From: Deroplatys truncata
Lineage: Eukaryota > Arthropoda > Insecta > Mantodea > Mantidae
DNA: 64,000 nt
NCBI GenBank assembly: GCA_030765065.1
Contig: CM060982.1
Span: forward strand, 11,777,630 to 11,841,629
Reading direction: 5' to 3'
Made by a program: the position numbers and the translations under genes. How positions within the stretch are numbered: position 1 is the first letter of the stretch; each line of letters begins with the position of its first letter. Of this stretch, positions 34,641 through 46,867 are shown piece after piece. The notes under the pieces are model-generated. The model was not told the origin of the DNA and made no database searches. It saw only the letters and a list, made by a program, of their open reading frames with translations.

Positions 34641-35821
34641 AGTATGTTATCCTTCTCTTTGTACTCTTCATATTTATTGATGATTTTTTTCAAGCCGTTC
34701 TATTCAAAATACGTATATATTTTAATCGGCGCTCGTCCCGTTCTTAAATGTGTTATCATTTCCTTATCGTGTGGCATGTATCAATACATTACCAAAGGGA
34801 CACATGGTGCGTCAGTATTATTTTCCGAAAGCGTGAATGGCACCCTTTTACGTGTTGCTTTTTTGCGAACCGTTCGCAACTTAATTAAATACATTCCAAA
34901 ATTGAGTCCGGCCTCTGCCAGGATGTCCACTGATGTAGCTCATCTCAATGTATGCCGCCAGGAAGGAATCATCCACATGTTGCATATCTAGGAGAGACAC
35001 TACAGGAAGTGCAAGTACCATCCTGATAAAGTTCGGCACCTCCTGGTTCTGGTTATATAGGACTTTGAGCCGGTAGTGTATAACGGCATATCTCCAGTTT
35101 TGATGAAATGAAAGAGAGAGAACGCTAGATATTGCTGTATTCATGGCTGCTAACTCGGAGTCGCTGAAAAATAATGACATATGGAGTTGCCTATTCGTTC
35201 TCTGTGCATACATTTTCAGTTGTTCGAAAACATTATTGTATGTTATTTCTTGTCTCCTGCAGGTTAGTACATATAATAAAGGAAACACAGATTCCTGCAC
35301 CACACCATAAACTGCGCAAACACTCCTGTAACTGTTTTGAAAGTGCCACCTCTGAATACCGTAGGACTGCATGCTAGTAAACCCAGCGATAAGTCTGCAT
35401 AAAATATGAGAATTCTGTCTGGGACGTTGGCTCCGAAATCATAAAGAAGGAATCTCTCCTTGTTGAAAGATCGTAAGGATGTAATACCTACCTAGTTGAA
35501 TATCCACAATGGACGGTGGCACAGGAGGACGGTTAATATTTTGATGTCCCTTTATACTCTTAGTATTCTTATCTGGTGTACTCTGACTCACTGGAAAATG
35601 TTGATATTACTACCCTGTACACAGAACTAGGTGGCTTGTTCAGCCCGTCGTTTTATCTTCTTGCACTGCTAAGGCGATCCATTGCTCTCATGCGTGTGGT
35701 TCCTGGTGGAGATGATATTTGTGTCCACATCAAAATTTATTATGGCAGATGCTGTACAAACTTCGTGCTGGTTGCAACGCCAGTATTTTCTAGTCCTATT
35801 TGCGACGGTATTAGTTACCAT
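34640..35821 (-). pseudogene. FLYWCH zinc finger-MULE transposase, broken
   Basis: The first ATG on the minus strand at 35821 opens a frame with RKYWRCNQHEVC and HTH, the C-x-C/H-x-H pattern of a FLYWCH finger (35780-35660). After a stop, KIKRRAEQAT follows. From about 35470 the transposase core begins (LLYDFGANVPDRIL), continuing in the 35372-34881 frame with PLLYVLTCRRQEITYNNVF, then LFFSDSELAAMNTAI holding the second catalytic Asp and a downstream region matching the family as far as FLAAYIEMSYISG. The WXMDGTF-type first Asp block is damaged. It lies just inside the right inverted repeat. The upstream leader and the C-terminus beyond 34881 are poorly preserved. Confidence 0.85.
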
Positions 35822-35933
35822 GTTTGTTTACCTCAGTGTTGGTAGAAGCCATTCTTGTGACGTCATACGTTGGTTGGTTCATTTGTTCTGTTTGTAGCTC
35901 CCTCTGGCGTAGCAATTTGTATCAGTTTTAAAT

Positions 35934-36702
35934 GTCCACCGGCTAGCTATCATCTGATCTTGGTAGGCACGTATTTCTTACAGGTTGTGAAGCGGAAAGG
36001 AATCTTTTATCCAAAAATTACTAGTGAAGAAATGTGTTTTATAATGTTTTATTGTCGAACACGTGCACTAACACATTTACATATTGATGTAAATACTCGC
36101 CAAACTGAAACTGTTTGTAATAACTTCACTTTTAAATCACGTACTTCGACTTTGTGTGTATTTAACTGTATAATATTTTAGATTCTCGTAATTCTGCTGC
36201 GTGTAACTTATGACGAAATGAAGGACTGATTGGCGACATGTAGTGTACTGAGAATTCCGTTGAACTGGGGGTCGACGTGTAGTGTACTAAGAATCTTGTT
36301 GAACTGCGGGGCGACCGACTTCGAGCCTGGCTATTTATGCGCTTACCTCAAGATACGCCTAAAGATTATATATGAGTTACCATTGGCTAATAAAACGCGC
36401 CAACATTAGCGTCTATTTTAATAACCAATAAAAACCACGAATACATATGCTTTAGGAAATGTTCTAGAAGCTTCCATCGAAACCGCGCGAAATATTACGC
36501 AACTTCCTTGTTCCCGGTACTGATAAACAACTCACCCTATTACTGCATTATTGCGCCACTACTAACAGTTTCAGTAAAGCCTTTTAAACCTATTTCCCAA
36601 TAATAATTTCAATTAACAAACATCTGAAATCAATGTCACATAAAAATACATATTCATATTACAAACATTATTTACATCTGAGTAATTTATGATACAAATT
36701 AC
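35934..36702 (-). repeat. Right arm of the MULE inverted repeat, promoter-like
   Basis: Inverted counterpart of 29158-29918. Reading inward on the minus strand: AGCCAATGG (CCAAT-like, ~36395), CATAAATAGCC (TATA-like, ~36335), then a tandem pair of ~40-bp units around TTCAACAAGATTCTTAGTAC (36310-36235), and the transposase reading frame about 110 bp beyond the arm. This arm is placed to drive the transposase. Confidence 0.85.
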
Positions 36703-36880
36703 CGTATCATATTTTTGGTACATGAGTGAAAATGGTACCTTTAATTTTGATGCTCGAAAATAGGTTTTTCCTAGTGGAATTTATAAGTCTAGTGGTGATC
36801 TTATAATGTAACAACGGAAAGAATAACCTAAATAAACAAATACTTTGTTTGTTAACGACACTGTCAACTGCCAAAATCGT

Positions 36881-37048
36881 ATCAGCGCGGCCGGTGTGCC
36901 GAAGTTCTTTTACATGCTAGTAAATCTATTAACATTGGGCTGTCGCTTTTAAGCACACTTAAAAACTGTCGATCTGGGCCGTGTTTGAACCCGCGACCTT
37001 GGGATCAGAAGGCCTGCACCTAATCAACTGAGCCACTCAGACGACGAA
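36881..37048 (-). repeat. SINE family S3 (tRNA-headed)
   Basis: On the minus strand: GAGTGGCTCAGTTGATTAGG (A box), CGCGGGTTCAAAC (B box), then TTTAAGTGTGCTTAAAAGCGACAG and GTAAAAGAACTTCGGCACAC. I recall this layout from a SINE common in polyneopteran insects. It sits outside the MULE arm. Confidence 0.75.
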
Positions 37049-37119
37049 GAAAATAAGTTGTCGAATTTGGTAATGTGAACAGAAAATTTCGAATTTAATA
37101 ATGTAAAAAGTTTCTGGGA

Positions 37120-37300
37120 AATGAAGCTTTAATGGACAAAATCTCATTTGTTTAAATGTTCCATGGACGTAATGATTCATGGGCGAAATGTCATCTGGGG
37201 AGTGTCTTAGGGACAAAATGTTTCTGAATGAAATGTCTGTGACTGAGTTATCTATTGCCCTAATATCAGTTATGCCCTGGGCATAATGAATTGCACGAAA
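37120..37300 (-). repeat. Degenerate ATTTCGTCCAT-type short repeat, inverted copy
   Basis: Read on the minus strand it has words ACATTTCGCCCAT, ATTACGTCCATGG and ACATTTTGTCCC spaced ~20-25 bp, like 34380-34545. Confidence 0.45.
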
Positions 37301-37304
37301 CCTC

Positions 37305-40300
37305 ATGAAACCATATTTGGGATCAAAATGTTAGCAGAATCATATTTGTAATACAATGAGTACTTTTAGCATGTCTGAATGTAGCAATATAAACATGAAA
37401 ATTACAAACAACTGATTCAACTTAAGGTAATTAAAGATAAAAACAAGTAACAGTGTGTCTTTGTATGTCTGAGGTCTTTAGTTCTTGCTTATGTGATTTA
37501 CAGTCAGAGAAATCATTAGAGTTATGCATATTTTTTAGATTTGGTCTTCTATTGAAAGTCCCAATATTCAAGCTTGACAATCTTCCTTTTCATTTTTATG
37601 ATGATTATTATAAAGTGTTCCATAATAGAAAGGAATGAGAATGTTATCAAAGAGATACGGAAACAATGCTATGAAATGCATTTTGAAATTATAGTATTTT
37701 AAAGATGTTACTGTATACACTGCTTACTACGATATGTTTTTAAACCTAATTGTAAAAGTTACAAGCGTTTATTATGTCTCTACATTCCATATCTTGCATT
37801 TTTCCTTCTTTCCTTGCCTACTAGTTTCCTTAGATAGAAACTATATTATGAGTAGTTTTAACTTCAACCAATTGAACCTATGCATTGCATGGAGATAAAC
37901 AATGTAGCAACTAGTGCTTTAGAAGAATGCTCTTCTTTCAATGTTTGAACATAACTAACTGCTTAGTAGAATGTATTGTATAATATCAACACTGACCTAA
38001 AAGTTCTTATTACTGGTTTTTATAGAATTTTAATGTTAAGATAGTTTGTGTTCCTTTAAATCCAAGAGGGCCTTGAATATTCCTATGCATGTGTGTTATG
38101 TATGACGGCCTGTGGCTGTTTAGCTCTACCCTTTTATGTGCATTTACTTAATTTAAGAATTAAAACTTTTGCATATTTAAATTGAGTATTTAATGCACTA
38201 TGCAGGCTTTAATAGCTCATTTTAGTACTTGTCTTATGAATATTTGCATGGGCGCAATAAAGTTTGGTTTTAAACTTCTAGTGGCATTAAAATAAAGCTA
38301 TATTTTTATGTTTCAATCATTAAAATATAGGTTTAAGACACCAGAGACCAACGCATATATGAGATGCAAGTTTGAGAAAATTTGGTGAAAAATGTACAAT
38401 TACAAGAAGATATATTTTGAATCCCTAGCAGTACAATTTATAGTATGCAACACTCTCAGAGAGCTAATATAACTGTATTTTTAACAAAATGCTGTGTAAA
38501 AGGATACTTTCAAGCAGGAATGACAAGAACACATTGATGTTTCTTCCAGCAATGTGTACTGAAGTGAATGAGGTGGGCCAACTGTTATTCGTGCCTTAAT
38601 GTGCATTTTATTTTAATGGTCAGAACGTTGCTAGAAAGAAACAGCTGCACTTCCGTACTACAAGGTTATTGTATGACTCCTATTTGTTTTATCCAGTGTT
38701 TTCAATATGTAAATATGTTAAATGAATGACAGTAACTACTAACTTCCAAATTTTTCTGGACTACACAGAATCAAAGTAGTATAACTGTGGCTCAGGGAAT
38801 GGAACTCCTCGATGTCCCCATCTCCTCCTCTTGCACATGCCCGTGATAAATAGTGATTAAAGCAATAATCCATAGTCAATTCTTTAGATTCTGTGATTCT
38901 GTTTTTCTTTGTGCACCATTGGAGTAAAGCTGAATTTGGGTTTTTAGAAAATTCCATGTCATTCTGCACTTATGGAGGGGTCTTTTAAAACATATTTTTG
39001 GCACTTGGGCCTTGCATTTCATAACACATCTTTTGGAATTCATATAGTTCATAATGAATGTTAATTTTCTCTGCCATAACAGTGCCAAACTTATTACGCC
39101 AATGTGTTTGATACTAATTATAACTAAGTATTTTTGTGTTTATGGCTCACACATTTTTCCAATGTTTGTATTTGTATTCATCAACAATGTAATATAATAT
39201 CTGTTTATATTTTTGTAGTTTAACTATACCTGCTGTAATTGAAATCTCCCTTGGAATAATACTGCATGGAACTTTGTGCAGTCTAGGAAGGAATGCTTGT
39301 GTGTGTTGCTCGAGACATCATTTGAGCAGGTTTTCTTTGATCAAAGTGAATAGATCTTAATCATAGTTAATGCTTCTAGAAAGTACCCAATGCAACATAC
39401 TTCAGTATTGTCTTTAAAACTACAGTATCCCAAAAGTACCATACATTATTCTGGGGTAAGTTTAATTTTATGCACTAATGTCTGTGGAATAGATATTAAA
39501 ATGCTACATTTCCATGCAAAGGATTGAACTAAACTAACAATAAGGCTTACCAAGTGACCCAAGTCCCTGACTTTGTAGTCATGAGCATAGAGATACCAGA
39601 AAGTCCAGTTAATGTGGTTTAAAGTCATACATTTGCAAGTTGTGGATATACCTACTTAAATTGAGCATAAAGGTTTAGGTTTTGTATAGTAACAAACACT
39701 CTAAATGAGCTACACTGAAAATGAGATTGAAATTAACTAAGAAGCCTTATGTAAAGAATTTATAGCATTGGAAATATGTGCGAACTACACACATTTATCA
39801 TTTTCCCTTCTCTTTAAGTCATGCTATTTTATTGAAAGCCTAGCATTCATTATTTGTAATTTAAGCATGTGTTAATAGCTGCCTAATCTTTTCACTGCTT
39901 GGAAAACTTTTTTGAAAGTGATACACAAAACAGCTAATTGCAAATGCATTCTTGCTACATTTGTTGGTTAATTGCCATATGTGAGCTAAGCAGTATTGCT
40001 TTTTTATTTAATAAAAAAGCTTTTGCATCCCAAATCTATCTTTTAAATCCTCTAGCTCTCATGAGATGCATTTATATATGTTTTCCTCAGTGACATTAGG
40101 ACATATTGACATTAGACAACAGAAAACCTTGTCAGACTAATGTTTGAGATCACATTACCAATTTTTTGAATGCATGTACATAGAAAATGAGAAAAATATC
40201 TTGTTTTCTCTTCCAGAGGCTCTGGTTCACGAGTAAATAAATATTAATTGTAGTACAGTGTTTAGTTGCATCTTGCATTTGTAAGTATGATACAGTGTGT

Positions 40301-40380
40301 TACCTGAGTAATCTCCAAGCTTGGCACAAATACTAGCATCACTAGGACATTTTGAGATAATAAATGAGAAACATTCACAG
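37305..40380. other. AT-rich stretch without recognisable genes
   Basis: No domain, RNA gene or array noticed. Minus frames at 38739-39088 have no recognisable similarity. It could be intron of the gene whose last exon starts at 44498. Confidence 0.45.
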
Positions 40381-40384
40381 AAAT

Positions 40385-40850
40385 ATTTCACCCATCCCAG
40401 CTTCTGAAAGTACTCCCACTGGCATTCCATCCTCTGGAATCATTTCGAAAGCATCCATACCACTTGATTTCTAGCACTACTGATAACTCCTTGCCTGCAG
40501 CAACTGCTTCTTTAGGGGTTGTCATTTGAAAGTTGGTTCTTCACAGTGGGGAAGAGAAACAAATCACATGGTGGCAGGTGAGGATCATAGGGAGAATGAA
40601 TCGACGGTTTTGCCTCAGTTCTTCCTAGAAACTTTGTTGTTACATTAGCAATACCTATGAGCTGAATCATTGTCATGATGAAACAAAATATCCTTTGGTC
40701 CTTCTGTGGCTACTTTTCTTAGATTTTTTGAAACACTTTTGGTATCACTTTCTGCGTACCGTTTTGTGGCAATAATTCTCTGATTTTCGAGAGCAGTGAT
40801 TGCCACTTAACCACTTGAGAGAGAGAGAGAGAGAAAGAAGGCAAATATTA
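40385..40850 (-). pseudogene. Old mariner-type transposase fragment
   Basis: On the minus strand GPKDILFHHDND (40700-40665) and SPYDPHLPPCDLFLFPTVK (40610-40548) are mariner catalytic blocks: HHDN with the second Asp and the SPDLAPCDFFLFP-like block with the third Asp. Frameshifts separate them; a mariner-like C-terminus runs to about 40390. It differs in sequence from the element at 41201-42461. Confidence 0.75.
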
Positions 40851-41200
40851 TCCTTCCTATACTCCTTACTTGTTGATCTTGACAGATGGCTGCACATCAG
40901 AGAAGGATCAAACGGAAGAACGATGTTTCAATCTGCGTCCACATCTCATCATTTATAACATGACTCTCCATGTTGAATCTTTGAATGGCATCATTCTGCC
41001 CTATACAACTTCTATCGTTCAGACAAATTACTAAAGACCCATTTGAAGAAATTGCTATACTCACAGGTGTTCATAAAGGATGATTGAAGCTTTCAATGAA
41101 CAAAATCATCCTTGTAGATTAATCTTGGAACTTCCATGATCATTTTTCACAGGAATGTTTTCCTCAATCACTATGTCCGTTGGTCCTCTCTTCATATCTA

Positions 41201-42461
41201 CGAGAGTCATCCAGAAACTAATTCCCGATCGCGTCCAGAGATGACACCACCGGTCGTATAGGAATGCGCAAGAGTAGGGAGAAAGTATGCGGGAATAATG
41301 CAGTACAGCTCCAGTCTTGTGACGGCAGTACTCGGAGAAAATGGCTGCTCCAAAATTGTCTTTCCCAACTGCGAGGTTAGTGCAGTAATCCGATTTTTGC
41401 AAACTCAAAAGCAATCTCCAGCAGAGATCCATCGCCAATTGTGTCGCGTGTATGGGCACGACAGTATGGTAAGACGATGGTGCAGGCAATTCACTGAAGA
41501 ACGAACCAATATTCACGACGAAGACCGTAGTGGCCCACCGTCTCTGGTGACGCCAGAACTGATGAAAGTGTGCGGTAAGCAGTTGTGCCGAACCGGCGCT
41601 TTACAATTTCCGAACTCTCTTGTCAATTCCCCCAGATGTCTCGCTCGCTTTTGCACGAAATTGTCTCCTGGTGGCTTGGTTTTCACTAAGTGTGTGCAAG
41701 ATGGATGCCAAGGCAACTGACTGATGAACACAAAACGAAACGTCTGGCCGCAGCATTGACATTCCTACAGCGATACGCAGAGAAAGGGGACGAGTTTCTC
41801 GACAATATTGTAACGGGATGAAGCATGGGTGTCGCATGCCACACCAGAGACAAACCAACAATCAATGCATTGGTGACATAGTGGCTCACCCGTGAAGACT
41901 AAATTCAAGCAGACAATCTCTGTCAAAAAAAAAAAAAAATCATGTGCACTGTCTTCTGGGATCGAGTGGTATCCTGTGCGAGTTTTTAGCGCGAAAGGAA
42001 ACCGTAAATGCCGATCGGTATTGTCAGACATTACATAAACTGAGGAGGGCAATCCAGAACAAGATACGTGGGATGTATTGACAAGAGGCATTACACATGA
42101 TAATGCAAGACCCCATACAGCAAACGTCACACGAAATGTGTTGAATCAGTTTGGATGAGAGATCTTCGAACATCCACCCTACAGCCCCGACCTCGGCTCA
42201 AGTGATTTTCATCTCTTTCTGGCAGGAAAACGTTTCCACAATGACGCTGAGGTGCAGATAGAAGTGACTTCGCGGCTCGGAAATGGTAGCAGACCCCTAT
42301 GACGGTCATACAATCGATGATGCACCGTTACGATAAATGTCTCAACAATGTTGGTGACTATGTTGAGAAGTAGCCAGTGAATCTATGTAATTATTCCCTT
42401 ACTTAGTGATGATTTTGTTCTCTTTATCGCTCATCGGGACTTAGTTTCTGGATGAGCCTCG
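41201..42461 (+). mobile_element. Mariner transposon, full length but inactive
   Basis: Ends read CGAGAGTCATCCAGAAACTA on the left and the complement of CGAGGCTCATCCAGAAACTA on the right, with TA on both outer sides (41199-41200 and 42462-42463). Length about 1.26 kb, as usual for mariner. A broken transposase fills it on the plus strand. Confidence 0.9.
41298..42375 (+). pseudogene. Mariner transposase, frame-broken
   Basis: 41367-41560 has the helix-turn-helix region (AEIHRQLCRVYGHD) and the basic linker before SLVT. After frameshifts come DEAWVSHAT (41820, first catalytic Asp), THDNARPHTA (42090, second Asp) and YSPDLGSSDFHLF (42170-42210, third Asp of DD34D), and the end MHRYDKCLNNVGDYVEK (42320-42370). 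A poly-A run at 41925-41939 and several stops break it. The nuclear enzyme would cut at the inverted repeats and insert at TA. Confidence 0.9.
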
Positions 42462-42463
42462 TA

Positions 42464-44138
42464 AATTCTCCACAGCAACGTAAGACATCAGCATGTGAAG
42501 GCAATAGGTCCCCTGAAGTCCCTCTCAAATATTCCTATGACTGTGATTTATTTAAACCACATTTGAATTTATGCAAAATCATTGCACAAAAATGCTCTCT
42601 TTGAATCTCTGAATCTCCATTGTTTGGCCAACAACACTCGTTCTTCATGAACTTCAAACATAAAGTGGAGGAAAGTAAACATATTTCTGCCTGCCATCAT
42701 TGCAGTGCCCTTGAATGAAGAGTTTTACGTGGCAAGAATTCTTTCTCCAGATATAGGTAATGATCTCTCAACCTTTCTAATGATACTTGTATGCAAGAAC
42801 TTACTAATTGTGTTACCTTTACTCTGCTTTCTAAGCTCACTAGTGATAACAATATTTGCTTCTATTCCATCTGGATTTTGGGCACTAAAAGAAAGGCATT
42901 TATCCCTTCATTTACAAAGTCCTTTTTTTTTGGTCATAGAATACAATGTTTATTTTGCATTTCATAGCTTTTTAACTCCTACGTTAATTCTATGTGTAGT
43001 AAACAAGAACTTCTGGGGGACAAAACAAATACATATGTGTATCTTATTTACGATGCACGATAGCTGAATATTAAGTGTTGTTCCAAACATTGGCATAACT
43101 AGATCTTCTCCATTAAACTTTAATCCTTTCGCATTCTCTACAGCTCTTACATTATTTGTGCATCCTTATGCAGTTCTGTAACATTATAACCACCTAATTT
43201 TAGAAGCTGCCTAAATATCCTTTTTTTTCCCAAATTTAGTTATAGCTTTCCATTCATGTATAATACTAATGGAGTTTGTGTAACAAAACCTTAATGCATT
43301 TAATGGAATACAAATATTTAAAATTATTTTTTGTTTGCATGCCAGAATTACAAATAGCGTTTCTTGCAAATGAAAAGCATTCACTTAGCTTTTGTTCCTT
43401 TAACTTCTAAGATCATGACATCTTTAAAAGTTTATTCAGATGTACTTGTGGAAGGTAGTTTGTTTATGCTATATAGATGGCCTTACGTCTGCCTTTTGTT
43501 CATTATGAATAATGGCCAGCTGCCAAGTTTTTGCTGTATTGTTTACTACAGTTTTATGGCTTTTTCTGCCATACGGACTTAAGTCATTGTGTAAATTGTA
43601 TACCAATTGGGCATTCACCAATGTGTTTAGGTAAAACAAACTCTAATCAGATAGTCCAAAATAAAAAGTTTAACTTTAATTCCTTGCAAATCCAAGTCTC
43701 ACAGCATTATTAATTCCATAATGTATTATTTTATGGTATGGATTTCATAAAATTATCATGGAGCAGTTCTATCATTTCATTATTACATTGTAATGAATAT
43801 CATTAAGTTATTTTAGCAATTTATGTACATTAATCATTTTTAAAACAATATTAAAGAAAAGTTCTTATTATAACACTAAAACCAATTTCATCCCTTAATC
43901 ACATAATACTGTAATTTTTGGAATATTTTATTATAGTAATAATGATTTAAAAAGGAGTCAGTTGTCTATCTTTATAGCAGAATGCATACTTCAGAATCAA
44001 TACACAAACTAAATAACCTGCACTGCTATAGTAATGTTATTAGTATAAGGCAAAAGTCATTGACTTGTAAATAATTTATCTACCTATTTTAGTTTATTAA
44101 CATCCTTTTGTAATTCTATTATAAAAATAAGAAAGAAA

Positions 44139-44173
<35 letters not shown>

Positions 44174-44497
44174 AGAAAGAAAGAAAGCAGCATATGAAGC
44201 TTATGTTTAAAGCTATGGAATTGTTGGATTCACCCTTCAGTTTATAAACTTTTAGCTGCAAAATGAAGTAAAGATGATAAGCTACTTTCTTAATGCACTA
44301 CTAAGCTATTGTGGGCAATATTTCAATCACTATTTTTCTGAAGTCCATTCTTCGCAGGATAGCAATGAAAAAGCATGAGGCAGCTATTAACTCTGTATTA
44401 ATTAAACACATACCTGCTCTTTTGCAAAATCATGCCAAAGATAAAAGTATTTCATAATTTAATGCGTTAATATACATATTTGTTTCTCTGCCTTTAG
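42464..44497. other. AT-rich stretch, probably intron, with (AAAT)n
   Basis: Ends at the splice acceptor of the 44498 exon. Holds an AAAT microsatellite at about 44136-44175. A plus frame at 42705-43067 has no recognisable domain and lacks codon structure I would trust. Confidence 0.5.
44476..44497 (+). promoter_or_regulatory. Splice acceptor of the GUK-holder/NHS-like terminal exon
   Basis: Pyrimidine-rich TTTGTTTCTCTGCCTTTAG ends at 44497. The long open frame continues without a stop back to this AG, in phase after two bases. Confidence 0.75.
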
Positions 44498-46146
44498 GTT
44501 ACTCAGCAGATGTACACCCCTCTCCAAGATATGTCAGCTCTCCTTCAGCACATCCACAATGGTCTGCAGCTAACAACTCCACTGCTTATCCACAATTTAG
44601 GACTCTGCCAGCTAGAAGGCCTGCAAAACAAGGTGCAACGCCAGGCTGCATGCATGATGATAAATCATATCCTACGTATCAATCAAAGTTCAATACAATT
44701 GCTGTTTCTAAGGGTACTAAATCTCCTCCCACTCATTCTAGTCACAGACTATATCCAAATTATTTAAGGGAGGAACATCTACATAGTTCACCATTATCCT
44801 ATTCTGAGAGAGAAAGACGGAAAACATTAAATGACAATAACTTTCCAATTTCTCAAAACTACTCTAGCAGAAGCCTGTACTCCTCTACTCCAACCAAAAA
44901 GGAACCTGACAGTAGTTCATTATGTTTTAGATCAACACTTTCTCCCATTAGAAAACCTAAAGAATTAGATGAAAATAATAGTAACCATTCTGAGTATTAC
45001 CACAAGACAAATACATATCCTCATTATAACTTATTAGATCATCAAGCAACCCTAAGAAGTGTAACCCCTGATCTGATATCAGTTCCTAAAACTAAAATGA
45101 CATCTGAAGAAATATTTGCTGCTATTCACAAATCTAAGAAAAAACTTAATATAAAAACTGATCCCAATGCATATCCTTCAGCTTCTTCCATAAGCACTAT
45201 CTCCCCAGCTTCATCCCTCTCTAGACTAGATCCAGAAAAAAGATCTGTTCCTGAGACTGGGTCTTTTCAGACAAAGAGACAAGGCTGGTCACCCAGTTCA
45301 AATGATATCGGTAATATCTTCAGACCTTCTGATCAGCAGGGCTGGGCATATGACAGACTGGGTCCACGCCAGCAGCTGTCAAGGAATGACTTCAAACGAT
45401 TGCTCCTTCAATATGGAGCAAAATCAAATATAAATGTTCCTTGTGGGAATAATTCAGGGCGACTGTCAGCTGTGGAACAGTTGCGTATAACACGTCAACT
45501 TGGAAATATGCAGGAAGTAAGAGAGACCCACTCACCAAGTACCACAGCTCACAAGTTGCTTCAGTCCCCAAGGTCAAATGCAGCATGGAAGTTCTCCTCA
45601 CCAAGAACTGACATTCTCTCTTCCACAATTGTAGAAGATTGTGCTGAGGAAGAGAATGCATCTAATTCTCCTATAAATATGGCAGTAAAACATCCTTCAT
45701 TGGAATCTAGTCTTTCTGCTATGATCTGTAAAAAAGAAATAGCTAGAGGTGATGTATCCAGTCTGCAAGCATGTACATCAACCTCGCAGCAAAATTCAGT
45801 TCATTTGACGCCATCTGCTCAGTCTCCTGGTTCAAGTAAGTATGTACCATCATACATAACACAAGAATGTAGATCACCATGTGAAACATCCAAACTTCGA
45901 GCACATCATTTCACCACTACGTTATTGTCATCCTCCAATGCAAAAGAAAATTTGGACACTAATTTGCAGCATGCTGCACCATCAGTTGCATTACAAGCAC
46001 CATCACCTCGCATCAGCTCTTTATTATCCAAACAATGGACTCGTCATTGTTCTCCCCAGCAGCAAGCATCAGGTGCCAGGACTATCCTGGGTACTATTAC
46101 ATCCTCAAAATCATCCCCCAAAACAACACTTGAAACAGCATTATAG
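44498..46146 (+). CDS. 3'-terminal exon of a GUK-holder/NHS-like gene
   Basis: The frame is open from the acceptor at 44497 to a TAG at 46144-46146, giving 548 codons; the first full codon starts at 44500, so an upstream exon must supply the first base. The ATG at 44650 is internal. The protein is rich in Ser, Pro and charged residues and looks disordered. Two short ordered-looking motifs stand out: MTSEEIFAAIHKSKKKLNIK at residues 200-219 and LSRNDFKRLLLQYG at 293-306, followed by RLSAVEQLRITRQ. From memory such motifs occur in insect GUK-holder, the relative of Nance-Horan syndrome proteins, which scaffold Scribble/Dlg complexes and act on actin through an N-terminal WH1-like domain, not seen here. 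Low GC and lack of stops suggest a live gene. Family name is tentative; coding status is strong. Confidence 0.8.
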
Positions 46147-46335
46147 CATTAATTTGAGAAGTATTATCATGAATATCAAGTCTTTGTTTGCAATTACACA
46201 GCATACACAAGCATGTAATGGTTTTCTAAAAACATATTACAGGAGTAGTTATGCATTATCAGTTTCTGATTTTAAATTGTGTACTATTTATATACTTTAT
46301 GCAACTGAAAAATAAAAGAGAGAAAGAAAATGTAA
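46147..46335 (+). terminator. 3' UTR and polyadenylation signal of the 44498 exon
   Basis: AATAAA at 46311-46316, 165 bases past the stop, would direct cleavage shortly after. No other signal lies closer. Confidence 0.6.
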
Positions 46336-46689
46336 AATTGTTTAACATTTATGAAAATATTTCTTAATATATTGAAGAAATACATAGTAATTTAAGAAGT
46401 TAATTAAACTGTTTTATAAAAGCAAACATCACATTTTATAATGTGAATGCATCATTCCTCCAAAACTTCTAATATATACAAAGCAAAACAGCCAAAGGTG
46501 CCATGAGGAGTGAATGAGTGAGTGAGCTACCATTAACTTATACAAAATAAAAATATAATACAACAATAAATGTGAAATCTATTTTAAAAGATTCTAAAGA
46601 AATATGCATTTTAAGAAAAAATTAATAAATATCCAGAAAAAGCCATTTTTTATTGTTTTTGCTTCATTTATACAGTGGCTTTAACTGTA

Positions 46690-46777
46690 ATGTCATATTG
46701 CCTATTGGCAATGGTGTTAACTAGTGTACATTTGTCAGTAGATTTGTGGGCTTTCTTTGGGTTTTAAATACATTAAA

Positions 46778-46867
<90 letters not shown>

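Larger units (their letters stand above)
29158..36702 (-). mobile_element. Probable MULE (Mutator-like) element with ~0.76-kb terminal inverted repeats
   Basis: 29158-29918 and 35934-36702 are inverted copies, and a FLYWCH-plus-MULE transposase lies directly inside the right arm, reading left. Between are R copies, piggyBac pieces, SINEs and simple repeats that explain the 7.5-kb size. Long inverted repeats are a hallmark of Mutator-like elements, so I join them into one unit; I saw no 8-10 bp target duplication. An alternative is that the arms belong to an unrelated repeat that flanks the transposase by chance. Confidence 0.65.

Noticed and set aside
35576-36181. Plus-strand frames opposite the MULE transposase
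   Set aside because: Shadow frames of the FLYWCH/MULE sequence and its right arm.
42705-43067. 120-codon plus frame that looks membrane-like
   Set aside because: Hydrophobicity arises from T-rich DNA; no family resemblance or splice context.
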